40,175 nt of DNA from Pelagicoccus sp. (lineage in GTDB: Bacteria > Verrucomicrobiota > Verrucomicrobiia > Opitutales > Opitutaceae), in the NCBI GenBank assembly GCA_028284635.1, contig JANQRJ010000062.1, positions 1 to 40,175 of the forward strand. The letters run 5' to 3'. Below the pieces are notes generated by a model that worked only from the letters and a program-made list of their open reading frames with translations, was not told the DNA's origin and ran no database searches. Position numbers and translations under genes: made by a program. Each line of letters starts with the position of its first letter. Position 1 is the first letter of the stretch. Below, one piece after another: positions 33,270-40,175 of this stretch.

Positions 33270-35786
33270 ATGAAGTCCCTAGTCATCGCGGAAAAGCCGA
33301 GCGTCGCTCGCGACCTGTGCAAAGCAATCGGCGGCAAGTTCGAGAAGCATGACGAGTATTTCGAGGGCGAAGAGCACGTCGTCACCTCTGCCGTAGGCCA
33401 CATCGTCGAGCTCTGCATGCCGGAGGACTACGACAAGCGCGACGCCTTCTGGCGTCTGGCGAACCTCCCAATCATCCCCGAGAAGTTCAAGCTCAAGCCC
33501 ATCGAGAAAACCGAGGCCAAGTACAAGGCCATAAGGAAGCTTCTCAAGCGTGCCGACATCGGAGCGGTGATCAACGCTTGCGACGCCGGCCGCGAGGGCG
33601 AACTCATCTTCTCCTACCTCTACAAGCTCTCCAAGTGCAAGCTGCCGGTCAAGCGGCTCTGGATGCTCTCCATGACGCCGGCAGCTATCCGCGAATCATT
33701 CGCCAATCTCCGCTCCGGCGAGGAAATGGAAAACCTCGCCCAAGCAGCCCAGTCTCGCTCCGAAGCCGACTGGCTCGTCGGCATCAACTGCACCCGAGGC
33801 GTCACCAAGCGGCTTTATGGCTCCCGGGCCGGCAACGTGGCCGGCGTAGGACGCGTGCAGACCCCTACTCTTGCCATCGTCGTGGAGCGCGAACGCGCCA
33901 TCCAGGCATTCAAGCCGCGCGACTTCTGGCGCATCACTGCCGACTTCGGCGTCACCGAAGGCTCCTACGAAGGTCTGTATCAAAAGCCGAACTACAAAAA
34001 GAACGACGACGAGCACGATCGCGTGGACCGCATTTGGAGCGAAGAGGAAGCCAACAAGGTGGTGGCCATACTCCAAGGGGCCAGCAGCGCGACCGTCACG
34101 GAAGAGAAGAAGAAGTCCCGCCAGGCTGCCCCTCGTCTCTACGATCTCACCACGCTCCAGCGCGAGGCCAACACCCGCTACGGCTTTTCCGCTCGACGCA
34201 CCTTGCAGCTCGCTCAGGCGCTGTACGAGAAGCACAAGATGATCACCTACCCGCGCACCGACTCCAAGGCCCTGCCCGAGGACTACCCGGAAACGGTTCG
34301 CAAAACCCTGCTCTCGCTTGAAGACAAGCTCGGCGAAGTCGCAACTCGAGTCGTATCCAAGAACTGGATAAACCCGAAGGACAAGCGCGTCTTCAACAAC
34401 AAGCAGGTCTCCGATCACTTCGCCATCATCCCCACCGCCGAAGCTCCGAAGAAGCTCAGCGAAGAGGAAGCGAAGGTCTTCGACATGATCGCCCGCCGTT
34501 TTACGGCCATCTTCTACCCAAGCGCCGAATTCGCCATCACCACTCGTCTCAGCGAAATCGAAGGCCTAATCTTCCGCACCGAAGGCAAGGTGCTCGTCTT
34601 CCCAGGCTGGCTCGAGGTTTACGGCAAGGGAGCTGCCGACGCGGACGAAGACAGCCTACCGGCTCTCTCCACCTCTGACGGAGACCCCGCCAAGGCCAAG
34701 CTGCAGGACTACGCTCTGCTCAAAGAGGAGACCAAGCCGCCCGCCCGCTACACCGAAGCCACTTTGCTCTCCGCCATGGAAGGCGCCGGCAAGCTCGTCG
34801 AGGATGACGAACTCGCCGACGCCATGAAGGACAAGGGGCTCGGCACGCCCGCTACCCGTGCCCAGATCATCGAACGCCTTATCGCCGAACGCTACCTGGA
34901 GCGCGATCGCCGCAATCTCCTGCCCACCCCGAAAGCCGAGACCCTGCTCGACTTCCTCGCCTGCGTGCAGGCCGAGGCCCTGACTAAGCCCGAACTTACC
35001 GGCGAATGGGAGTCCAAGCTGCACAAGATCGAGGACGGTCAGCTCAAACGCGAAACCTTCATGAAGGAGATCGTCGGCATGACCAAGGAGATCGTGGAGC
35101 GCATCAAAACCTTCTCCGAAGATGTGGATGCGATGCCGCTGACCGACCTCAAGTCCCCCATCGATCAGCAACCTCTTTACGAATCCATGCGGGCCTACCG
35201 CACCAAGGAAAACGATTTCGCCATCTACAAGATCATCGGCAATCGCAAGATGGATATCGAGGAGCTACGCGAGCTGCTCGAGAAGCGCCGCATCGGCCCG
35301 CTCGACGACTTTCGGTCGAAGACCGGCAAACCCTACAGCGCCAACCTCCTGCTCGACGAGGAAACCAACCGCGTGAAATTCGACTTCGGCAACGGAGAGG
35401 GCGAGGGAGGCAACGGCAAGGTCGACTTCTCCGAACTCGCCCCGTTCGCCAAATGCCCTCGCACCGGGGGCGATGTCTTCGAAACCCCCGCCGCCTACAT
35501 CGTTCGCGTGGTCAAGGATGGCGAAGAAACCACTCCGATCCGCGTCAGTCGGAAGATCCTCGATCGGGAGATCGAACGCGAACAGGTGCTCAAGCTGCTC
35601 GAAAACGGCAGGACCGACCTCATCGACAAGTTCTGGTCCAAGCGCACCAAACGTCCCTTCGACGCCTATCTCGTCCTACAGCCCAGCGGGCGGACGAAAT
35701 TCGAATTCCCGCCTAGAGCCGCAAAAAAAGCCGCCAAAAAGGCAGCGAAGAAAACGGCGAAAAAGAAACAGGCAAAGGCCAAGTAA
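33270..35786 (+). CDS. topB: DNA topoisomerase III-type (type IA) enzyme with Lys-rich tail
   Basis: The protein has 838 residues from the ATG at 33270; the open frame begins at 33168, but MKSLVIAEKPSVARDLCKAI is the normal family start. The TOPRIM domain has E8 in EKPS and the acidic DAGREGE at 105-111. The catalytic Tyr is Y327 in MITYPRTDS. The C-terminal part has short topoisomerase C-terminal repeats (GPLDDFRSKTGKPYSANL, then LIDKFWSKRTKRPFDAYL) instead of four-Cys zinc fingers. It ends in a Lys/Ala-rich tail (KKAAKKAAKKTAKKK) like the DNA-binding tails of other bacterial topoisomerases. It relaxes or decatenates single-strand-containing DNA. Its end is convergent with a small membrane protein, with P5 between them. 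Confidence 0.93.
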   Translation: MKSLVIAEKPSVARDLCKAIGGKFEKHDEYFEGEEHVVTSAVGHIVELCMPEDYDKRDAFWRLANLPIIPEKFKLKPIEKTEAKYKAIRKLLKRADIGAVINACDAGREGELIFSYLYKLSKCKLPVKRLWMLSMTPAAIRESFANLRSGEEMENLAQAAQSRSEADWLVGINCTRGVTKRLYGSRAGNVAGVGRVQTPTLAIVVERERAIQAFKPRDFWRITADFGVTEGSYEGLYQKPNYKKNDDEHDRVDRIWSEEEANKVVAILQGASSATVTEEKKKSRQAAPRLYDLTTLQREANTRYGFSARRTLQLAQALYEKHKMITYPRTDSKALPEDYPETVRKTLLSLEDKLGEVATRVVSKNWINPKDKRVFNNKQVSDHFAIIPTAEAPKKLSEEEAKVFDMIARRFTAIFYPSAEFAITTRLSEIEGLIFRTEGKVLVFPGWLEVYGKGAADADEDSLPALSTSDGDPAKAKLQDYALLKEETKPPARYTEATLLSAMEGAGKLVEDDELADAMKDKGLGTPATRAQIIERLIAERYLERDRRNLLPTPKAETLLDFLACVQAEALTKPELTGEWESKLHKIEDGQLKRETFMKEIVGMTKEIVERIKTFSEDVDAMPLTDLKSPIDQQPLYESMRAYRTKENDFAIYKIIGNRKMDIEELRELLEKRRIGPLDDFRSKTGKPYSANLLLDEETNRVKFDFGNGEGEGGNGKVDFSELAPFAKCPRTGGDVFETPAAYIVRVVKDGEETTPIRVSRKILDREIEREQVLKLLENGRTDLIDKFWSKRTKRPFDAYLVLQPSGRTKFEFPPRAAKKAAKKAAKKTAKKKQAKAK

Positions 35787-35797
35787 AGAGGCCATTC

Positions 35798-35914
35798 ATC
35801 TTCATCTGCTTCTACTTCTTCATCTCCTTCATCACCGTTGAGGGATTATGATTAGGAGGAAGAGGAGGATTAGGATTTTTAGAAGATGATGAAGAAGTAG
35901 AAGCAGATGAAGAT
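35798..35914. repeat. P-type hairpin P5
   Basis: 27-bp perfect arms (35798-35824, 35888-35914) enclose a 63-nt loop with GATTATGATTAGGAGG and GGATTAGGATTTTTAG. It lies between two convergent genes, 11 nt after the topB stop and 3 nt after the stop of the opposite gene. The pyrimidine arm therefore comes first for both. Confidence 0.9.
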
Positions 35915-35917
35915 CAG

Positions 35918-36256
35918 TTAGCTTACGAGGACTTGCTCGTACATCGTCGCGAGGAAGGTCCCGATCGCCAGCACTGTCGTCACCGCGATGAAACGCCAGT
36001 CTTCCGAACGCTTGACCACCAGATAGGCGATGCCGATCCCAAGCAACGCGTTCAAAGCGAACTGCGTTCCGACCAGGAGGCCGACCAGTTCGTAGTCGAA
36101 CTTCGATTCCGCCACGTAGTAGAAACCGCTGGCAGTCGCCTTGAGCCCTCCGAAGACGACTCCTGAGGTACAAATCCGTCGCGTCTTGGACGCCATGACG
36201 GCTAGGATGATGAGGAATAGGAGGCTTAACAGCATGGCGATCGTCGGTTCGGGCAA
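35918..36256 (-). CDS. Small hypothetical membrane protein
   Basis: The protein has 112 residues with about three membrane segments: residues 7-22 (AMLLSLLFLIILAVMA), about 58-80, and 88-108. A short basic stretch (SKTRR) follows the first segment, suggesting that this loop is cytoplasmic. I do not recognise the family. It is convergent with topB and separated from ugd by 280 bp containing REP pair C2. Codon use and length make it a plausible gene, but nothing indicates its function. Confidence 0.6.
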   Translation of the reverse strand: MPEPTIAMLLSLLFLIILAVMASKTRRICTSGVVFGGLKATASGFYYVAESKFDYELVGLLVGTQFALNALLGIGIAYLVVKRSEDWRFIAVTTVLAIGTFLATMYEQVLVS

Positions 36257-36391
36257 TTCGGAGCAGCTGGCAGCCTGACAATCGGAGCCCTACGTAAGCC
36301 GTTTAGGGAAACGCTTTAGAGCAAACCGCATTTTAAAACCCGTTTACAGAAAGGCGAAGCAATTCATCCAGAAGCGCCTAGTTGTCTCCTT

Positions 36392-36464
36392 GTAGCCGCG
36401 TTCGTGAGAACGCGGTTCCGCTAGCTGTCGGTCAAGGCCTCCGCGTTCTCACGAACGCGGCTAC
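36392..36464. repeat. C-type REP pair C2
   Basis: GTAGCCGCGTTCGTGAGAAC starts at 36392 and its inverse ends GCGGCTAC at 36464. Each unit is an 8-bp hairpin, the feet point outward, and 26 bp lie between them. The surrounding 36257-36536 has no gene. Confidence 0.88.
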
Positions 36465-36536
36465 ATACGCAGAGCATTGTTGTTGAAACACACTCGCCTA
36501 GCAGGGGACGCGATAAAATCGAGAAACAAGCGTTAG

Positions 36537-37901
36537 CTACTGGCCAATTGCAAAGACCTCGAAGCCGATCTTGCGCAACTCCGTGTGGTCGAGGATGTTG
36601 CGACCGTCGAAAAGAAAGGCGGGCTTCATCATGTCGTCGTAGATACGCTGGTAGTCGAGCTCCTTGAAAGAGTCCCACTCGGTCAGAATAGCCAGTCCGT
36701 GAGCCCCCTTGGCAGCCTCATACGGATCGGAACAGATAAGCGCTTTGTCGTTTGGCTTGCCGTCGGCATCCGTCTGGGGTTGCTGCAGATCGTAGAATAT
36801 CTGATCGGCCGAAACCTTCGGGTCGTAAATGGCGAGAGTCGCCTGCTCTTCGAGCAAATCGCGGCCGACGTAGATCGCGGCGGATTCGCGGGTATCGTTG
36901 GTGTCCTTCTTGAAAGCGAAGCCGAACATGGCGATGCGCTTGCCGTTCACGGTATTGAAGAGCGTGGTGACGATCTTGCTCGAGAAGCGGCGCTTCTGCC
37001 AGTCGTTCATATCAGTGACCTGCTCCCAGTACCGAGCTACGTCGGGCAGGCCGAAATGCTCGCAGAGGTAGACGAGGTTCATCAGGTCCTTCTGAAAGCA
37101 AGAACCGCCGAAGCCGACCGAAGCCTTCAGAAACTTCGGTCCGATGCGCGAATCGCGACCGATGGCGTTTGCGACCTCATCGACATTGGCGCCCGTCTTT
37201 TCGCAAAGGGCCGAGATCGAGTTGATGCTGGAAATACGCTGGGCGAGAAAGGCATTCGCCACCAGCTTGGAGAGCTCTGAAGACCAAAGGTTCGTCGTAA
37301 TGATGCGATCGCGTGGTATCCAGTTTGCGTATACATCGACCAGTTTTTCGATGGCAGCCGGACTTTCGCCACCGATGAGGACTCGGTCGGGGCAATTGAG
37401 GTCGTCTATGGCGGTGCCTTCAGCGAGGAATTCCGGATTCGAGAGAACATCGAAGGTCACTCCCGGACGGGAATTCGCTCCGAGTACGCGCTTGAGCGAC
37501 TCGGCAGTACGCACCGGGATGGTCGACTTCTCGACGACGAGTTTCGGCCCCTCCGCATGCTCGGCAATCATGCGAGCGCAAAGCTCGATGTACTTCAGGT
37601 CAGCAGCCTTGCCCGAGCCCGTGCCGTAGGTCTTGGTCGGAGTGCCTACGCTGACGAAGATGATGTCGGCATCCCGGATGGCGGGAACCATGTCGCTCGT
37701 GAAAAACAGATTCCTGCCTCGATTGGCCTGCACGATGTCGTCGAGCCCCGGCTCGAAGACTGGCAACTCCGCCGAATTCCAGGCGGCGATTCGCTTTTCG
37801 TTGATGTCCGCCACGGTAACTGTGATGTCGGGACACTTGTGGGCGATCATCGCCATTGTAGGGCCACCTACGTAGCCTGCTCCTAAGCAACAGATTTTCA
37901 T
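36537..37901 (-). CDS. ugd: UDP-glucose 6-dehydrogenase
   Basis: The protein has 454 residues and oxidises UDP-glucose to UDP-glucuronate with two NAD+. The Rossmann motif GAGYVGGPT starts at residue 7, and the catalytic Cys is C268 in [20 protein letters not shown] and the C-terminal [13 protein letters not shown] are conserved. The length and the extended C-terminal part resemble the longer (animal/plant-like) branch rather than the 390-residue bacterial type. It supplies glucuronate for surface polysaccharide or LPS. It is divergent from the M14 gene and stands alone. Confidence 0.95.
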   Translation of the reverse strand: MKICCLGAGYVGGPTMAMIAHKCPDITVTVADINEKRIAAWNSAELPVFEPGLDDIVQANRGRNLFFTSDMVPAIRDADIIFVSVGTPTKTYGTGSGKAADLKYIELCARMIAEHAEGPKLVVEKSTIPVRTAESLKRVLGANSRPGVTFDVLSNPEFLAEGTAIDDLNCPDRVLIGGESPAAIEKLVDVYANWIPRDRIITTNLWSSELSKLVANAFLAQRISSINSISALCEKTGANVDEVANAIGRDSRIGPKFLKASVGFGGSCFQKDLMNLVYLCEHFGLPDVARYWEQVTDMNDWQKRRFSSKIVTTLFNTVNGKRIAMFGFAFKKDTNDTRESAAIYVGRDLLEEQATLAIYDPKVSADQIFYDLQQPQTDADGKPNDKALICSDPYEAAKGAHGLAILTEWDSFKELDYQRIYDDMMKPAFLFDGRNILDHTELRKIGFEVFAIGQ

Positions 37902-38040
37902 CGAATAACGGTTTTCAAGTTGTGAGGATTAGAGTTGAGCGAAGTCTCGAACCTGTGACAGCCAAGATCCCGGACAAACAACCCACGCTTGATCGTCCGC
38001 ACAATGAAAAAGCTTAAAAGATTGTTTACGCCCCACACCC

Positions 38041-38808
38041 ATGTCAGATCCCGCTGAACTTCTCGAGACCCTGTCCTCCTCGGCTCAGGCTCGAGGTTGT
38101 CGGATCAAACGCTATGGCGAAATCGACGGCTACCCACTGCTAGCCTTCCAGCGCTACGACGAGCCCGAGGCGCCCCACCTGTACCTTTCCGCTGGCATCC
38201 ATGGCGACGAACCCGCAGGCCCCTCCGCACTCGTTCCTCTATTGGAGAGTCCCGAGATCCTCCAAGGGCTCAATCTCACGATCTGCCCCATCCTCAATCC
38301 CACCGGACTAGCCGCAGGCTCGCGGGAAAACGCCAATGGCGTCGATCTCAACCGTGAATTCCGAAACCCGAAGGCCGCCGAGATCAAGGCCCTCGCCGCC
38401 TTTATCCAAGACCTTCCCTCAATCGACTTCTCGATCGCTCTACACGAAGACTGGGAAGCCAAAGGCTTCTACCTCTACTATCTCAACGAGGAAGCCGACT
38501 ATCCGATCGCTCGACGCATCATCGAAAAAGTCGGCCAGATAGGCCCCATCGAAACCGCCACCATCATCGACGAACGCGAAGCCCAAGGCGGCATCATCAA
38601 GCCACCTCAACCCTTCAAGCCCGAAGAACGAGAGCAGTGGCCCGAAGCGTTCTTCCTGTATTCGCAAAACAAGCACGATCACCTGACGCTCGAGACCCCC
38701 AGCTCCTTGAAGCTCGAAGAACGGGTGCCTCTCCTCGTTGCCGCCGTATCGGAAGCAGTTCTATGCATCCGAGATCCCGCCGCCAAACGAAAGGACCGAC
38801 AGCCGTGA
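38041..38808 (+). CDS. M14-family metallocarboxypeptidase/amidase
   Basis: The protein has 255 residues with a zinc carboxypeptidase-like core. Zinc ligands H54 and E57 lie in AGIHGDEPAG, and the third ligand is H135 in ALHEDWE. Substrate-side motifs NPTG (86-89) and GVDLNREF (100-107) are also present. There is no signal peptide, so it is cytoplasmic. Family members include peptidoglycan-peptide amidases (MpaA-like) and succinylglutamate desuccinylase-like enzymes; the short length leaves the substrate open. It is followed on the same strand by the ECF sigma gene about 75 nt later. Confidence 0.87.
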   Translation: MSDPAELLETLSSSAQARGCRIKRYGEIDGYPLLAFQRYDEPEAPHLYLSAGIHGDEPAGPSALVPLLESPEILQGLNLTICPILNPTGLAAGSRENANGVDLNREFRNPKAAEIKALAAFIQDLPSIDFSIALHEDWEAKGFYLYYLNEEADYPIARRIIEKVGQIGPIETATIIDEREAQGGIIKPPQPFKPEEREQWPEAFFLYSQNKHDHLTLETPSSLKLEERVPLLVAAVSEAVLCIRDPAAKRKDRQP

Positions 38809-38883
38809 ATAATCCAGCCGCCAGACTCGTCCCAACCGCACATTCAACGCATCCCGCCGAGGTCATTGCTGGCCTCAAATAGC

Positions 38884-39456
38884 GTGAATCCGCCATCCGA
38901 AACAGAACTCGTCGCCAAAGCCCAAGGCGGCGACAGATCCGCCTTCGACCAGCTCGTGGCTTTGCACTACGACAAGGTCTACGGCCAGGCGCTTCGCATG
39001 ATGAAATCGACCGAGGAAGCCAAGGATGTAGCCCAACTCGCCTGGATAAAAGCCTGGCGCAAGCTCTCCACCTTCCGAAAGGAGTCCGCCTTTACCACCT
39101 GGATCTACCGAATCACCACCTTCACCGCGCTCGACGCCATCCGCAAGCGAGACAGCCGCCGCGAATCCTTCGTCGAGCAGGAATTTCTGGAAAACGCCGC
39201 CCACTTGGAATCTTCTCCCGTTGCCTCAGCCCAGCAAATCCGCAGCCTAGAACGCAAGGAACTCCTAGAACGCATCCAAAACGCTATGGACCAGCTTCCC
39301 GAAAAACTGAAAACCGCGCTCCAGCTCCGCGAAATCGAAGGCCTTTCCTACGAGGAAATCGCCCAGCGAACGGAGTGCAAAATCGGCACCGTCATGTCCC
39401 GCCTTTTCAACGCCCGCAAAACCGTGCAGAAACATTTAGCCGACCTCATGTCATGA
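38884..39456 (+). CDS. ECF-type RNA polymerase sigma factor
   Basis: The protein has about 190 residues. Sigma2 lies at about 15-80 (AFDQLVALHYDKVYGQALR, then DVAQLAWIKAWRKLSTF and TWIYRITTFTALDAIRK). Sigma4 lies at about 130-185 (QLPEKLKTALQLREIEGLSYEEIAQRTECKIGTVMSRLFNARK, shown only in part by its key residues). I chose the GTG at 38884; a TTG at 38866 is possible, but its GAGG lies only 3 nt ahead. The stop overlaps the next start (ATGA). No anti-sigma factor gene is visible, and the coupled partner is a small exported protein. The signal it answers to is unknown. Confidence 0.9.
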   Translation: MNPPSETELVAKAQGGDRSAFDQLVALHYDKVYGQALRMMKSTEEAKDVAQLAWIKAWRKLSTFRKESAFTTWIYRITTFTALDAIRKRDSRRESFVEQEFLENAAHLESSPVASAQQIRSLERKELLERIQNAMDQLPEKLKTALQLREIEGLSYEEIAQRTECKIGTVMSRLFNARKTVQKHLADLMS

Positions 39457-39902
39457 AAGCATTGCAAAACCTCATCGCCCTCTTCGCCCTCGCCTTTCTC
39501 GGGCTTGCCCTCGCTCCCCAAACTGTCGCCGAAGAGCAGGTAAGCGTCCGAGCAACCCTCATCCTAGGCTCCAATGCCGGGACCGGCGTCGACCGCTCTC
39601 TCGCCAAGTACGAGCGAAACCTCACCCGCGTCCTCCGCTTCGACTCCTTCAAGCAAGTCGGTTCGGGCTCCGCCAGGATCGCCGCTCCAGGCTCAGCCAC
39701 CATCGGGCTCTCCAACGGCCACACCGTGCAGGTAAACCTAAAAGACGCCGGAGAAGGCAAGCTGCGCATATCGCAGAAGTGGAGCAAGTCGGGCCGCATC
39801 CTCGTCAACACCACCACCCTCACCGCGCGCAACCGCCCCCTCGTGCAAGTCGGCCCCGCCGAAGGAGACGGCAAACTCATCCTCCTGCTGGTAGCCAACT
39901 AG
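39453..39902 (+). CDS. Small secreted protein coupled to the ECF sigma factor
   Basis: The protein has 149 residues from the ATG overlapping the sigma stop (ATGA). A signal peptide covers about 1-26 (ALFALAFLGLALAPQTVA, cleaved before EEQ). The mature part is mostly beta-like and Ser/Thr/Gly-rich (VSVRATLILGSNAGTGVD, then FKQVGSGSARIAAPGSATIGL). It ends in a hydrophobic LILLLVAN. I do not recognise the family, but the layout resembles small periplasmic partners of sigma factors. There is no second membrane segment and no zinc-binding anti-sigma motif. A periplasmic sensor or a regulon product are both possible. Confidence 0.75.
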   Translation: MKALQNLIALFALAFLGLALAPQTVAEEQVSVRATLILGSNAGTGVDRSLAKYERNLTRVLRFDSFKQVGSGSARIAAPGSATIGLSNGHTVQVNLKDAGEGKLRISQKWSKSGRILVNTTTLTARNRPLVQVGPAEGDGKLILLLVAN

Positions 39903-39940
39903 CGTCGTGTCGCGAGTAAAACGTGGCGCGGATCCCGCAG

Positions 39941-40052
39941 GCGGGACCGCGTCCGCGATTCGCCCTCATCATCCCCCTCCTCATCCAAGGATAAAGATGA
40001 GGATGAAGAAGATGATGAGGATAATGAAACGATGAGGACGCGGTCCCGCTCT
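39941..40052. mobile_element. 112-bp palindromic insert within E2
   Basis: The ends are GCGGGACCGCGTCC (39941-39954) and the perfect inverse GGACGCGGTCCCGC (40036-40049). The interior is hairpin P6. E1 at the other window end lacks it, so one copy has gained it or the other has lost it. Confidence 0.55.
39965..40019. repeat. P-type hairpin P6
   Basis: Arms CTCATCATCCCCCTCC... (39965-39986) and the purine-rich inverse ending GATGATGAG (40019), with about three faults. The loop GATAAAGATGAGGATGAAG matches P1. It starts 62 nt after the stop of the secreted-protein gene, pyrimidine arm first. Confidence 0.8.
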
Positions 40053-40090
40053 GCGCATTGGCGTCAACTTAAGCCAAAAGGCGGTGGGCA

Positions 40091-40175
40091 GGAGGGCAAT
40101 GCTCTCCCGCGACTGCGGGACCGCGGAGCCTACAGAGGGAACAACCGGTGCGGCAACGACGGAGCGTTGCCCTCC
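40091..40175. repeat. H-type REP-like pair, complete; its right half equals bases 1-46
   Basis: The ends GGAGGGCAATGCTCT (40091-40105) and the inverse of GGAGGGCAACGCTCC (40161-40175) match at 13 of 15 positions. Each half is GGAG plus a hairpin. Between them lie CCCGC-GACT-GCGGG and the text CCTACAGAGGG. Confidence 0.75.

Larger units (their letters stand above)
39922..40072. repeat. E-type repeat, occupied copy (E2)
   Basis: The outer blocks 39922-39940 and 40053-40072 match the contiguous E1 repeat (64-103) in reverse complement. Here they are separated by 112 bp that carry their own 14-bp inverted ends and hairpin P6. Confidence 0.7.

Noticed and set aside
1-40175. Window as a circular plasmid or phage because the ends are identical
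   Set aside because: There are no replication, partition, mobilisation or phage genes, and many genes are chromosomal housekeeping genes. The identical ends lie in a dispersed repeat.

Overview
The window looks like chromosomal DNA of a Gram-negative, GC-rich bacterium of the Verrucomicrobiota, most likely class Opitutae (Puniceicoccaceae/Pelagicoccus-like). This assignment is an inference. It rests on the mix of LPS (lpxK), menaquinone (menB), DAP/lysine (lysA) and UDP-glucuronate (ugd) genes, an HrpB helicase, a DUF3347-bearing copper efflux operon, and a very high density of intergenic palindromes. No rRNA, tRNA, CRISPR array, phage gene or recognisable transposase was seen.

Layout. 0.1-2.5 kb: an ArsR-family regulator and a two-gene oxidoreductase operon (aldo/keto reductase, extended SDR) behind a promoter with a palindromic operator. 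2.7-4.5 kb: typA/bipA. 4.7-5.2 kb: a YefM-YoeB toxin-antitoxin pair bracketed by two repeat modules. 5.3-15.5 kb, minus strand: a copper/silver efflux cluster. In transcription order it holds a small Cys-rich exported protein, CusB-like adaptor, CusA-like RND pump, a periplasmic DUF3347 Cys-rich protein, a lipoprotein alpha/beta hydrolase and an octaheme TPR cytochrome. 15.7-19.9 kb: two cation/proton antiporters. 20-21 kb: a PaaX-like (wHTH plus Cas2-fold) gene bracketed by two near-identical long palindromes. 21-23 kb: an orphan Cys-cluster protein and a VapBC pair. 23-33 kb, minus strand: hrpB, lysA, menB, an RluD-type synthase, an adenosine-deaminase-family protein, an M29 aminopeptidase and lpxK. 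33-36 kb: topB and a small membrane protein. 36.5-40 kb: ugd, an M14-family peptidase, and an ECF sigma factor coupled to a small secreted protein.

The genes are mostly ordinary; the space between them is not. I distinguish these repeat families. A, C and D are REP-like: each starts with the tetranucleotide GTAG followed by a GC-rich hairpin. H is a GGAG-headed REP-like element at both window ends. E is an outer repeat at both ends, once 'empty' and once carrying an insert. P is a family of six imperfect hairpins with a pyrimidine-rich (TTC/ATC) arm first and a purine-rich (GAA/GAT) arm second; every copy starts within about 65 nt after a stop codon. F is a family of three long palindromes with TGCGCAA ends. 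G is a 202-bp element with terminal inverted repeats and four GCG-NNN-CGC hairpins. K is a single CACAGAT hairpin.

Several families are nested in each other's loops, several contribute the stop codon of the gene before them, and one D+C composite is inserted in frame inside cusA. The best candidates for an undescribed system are the PaaX/Cas2-fold gene with its flanking F palindromes and the P-family 3'-end hairpins.

The first and last 46 bases of the window are identical, so the window ends in the same repeat at both sides.
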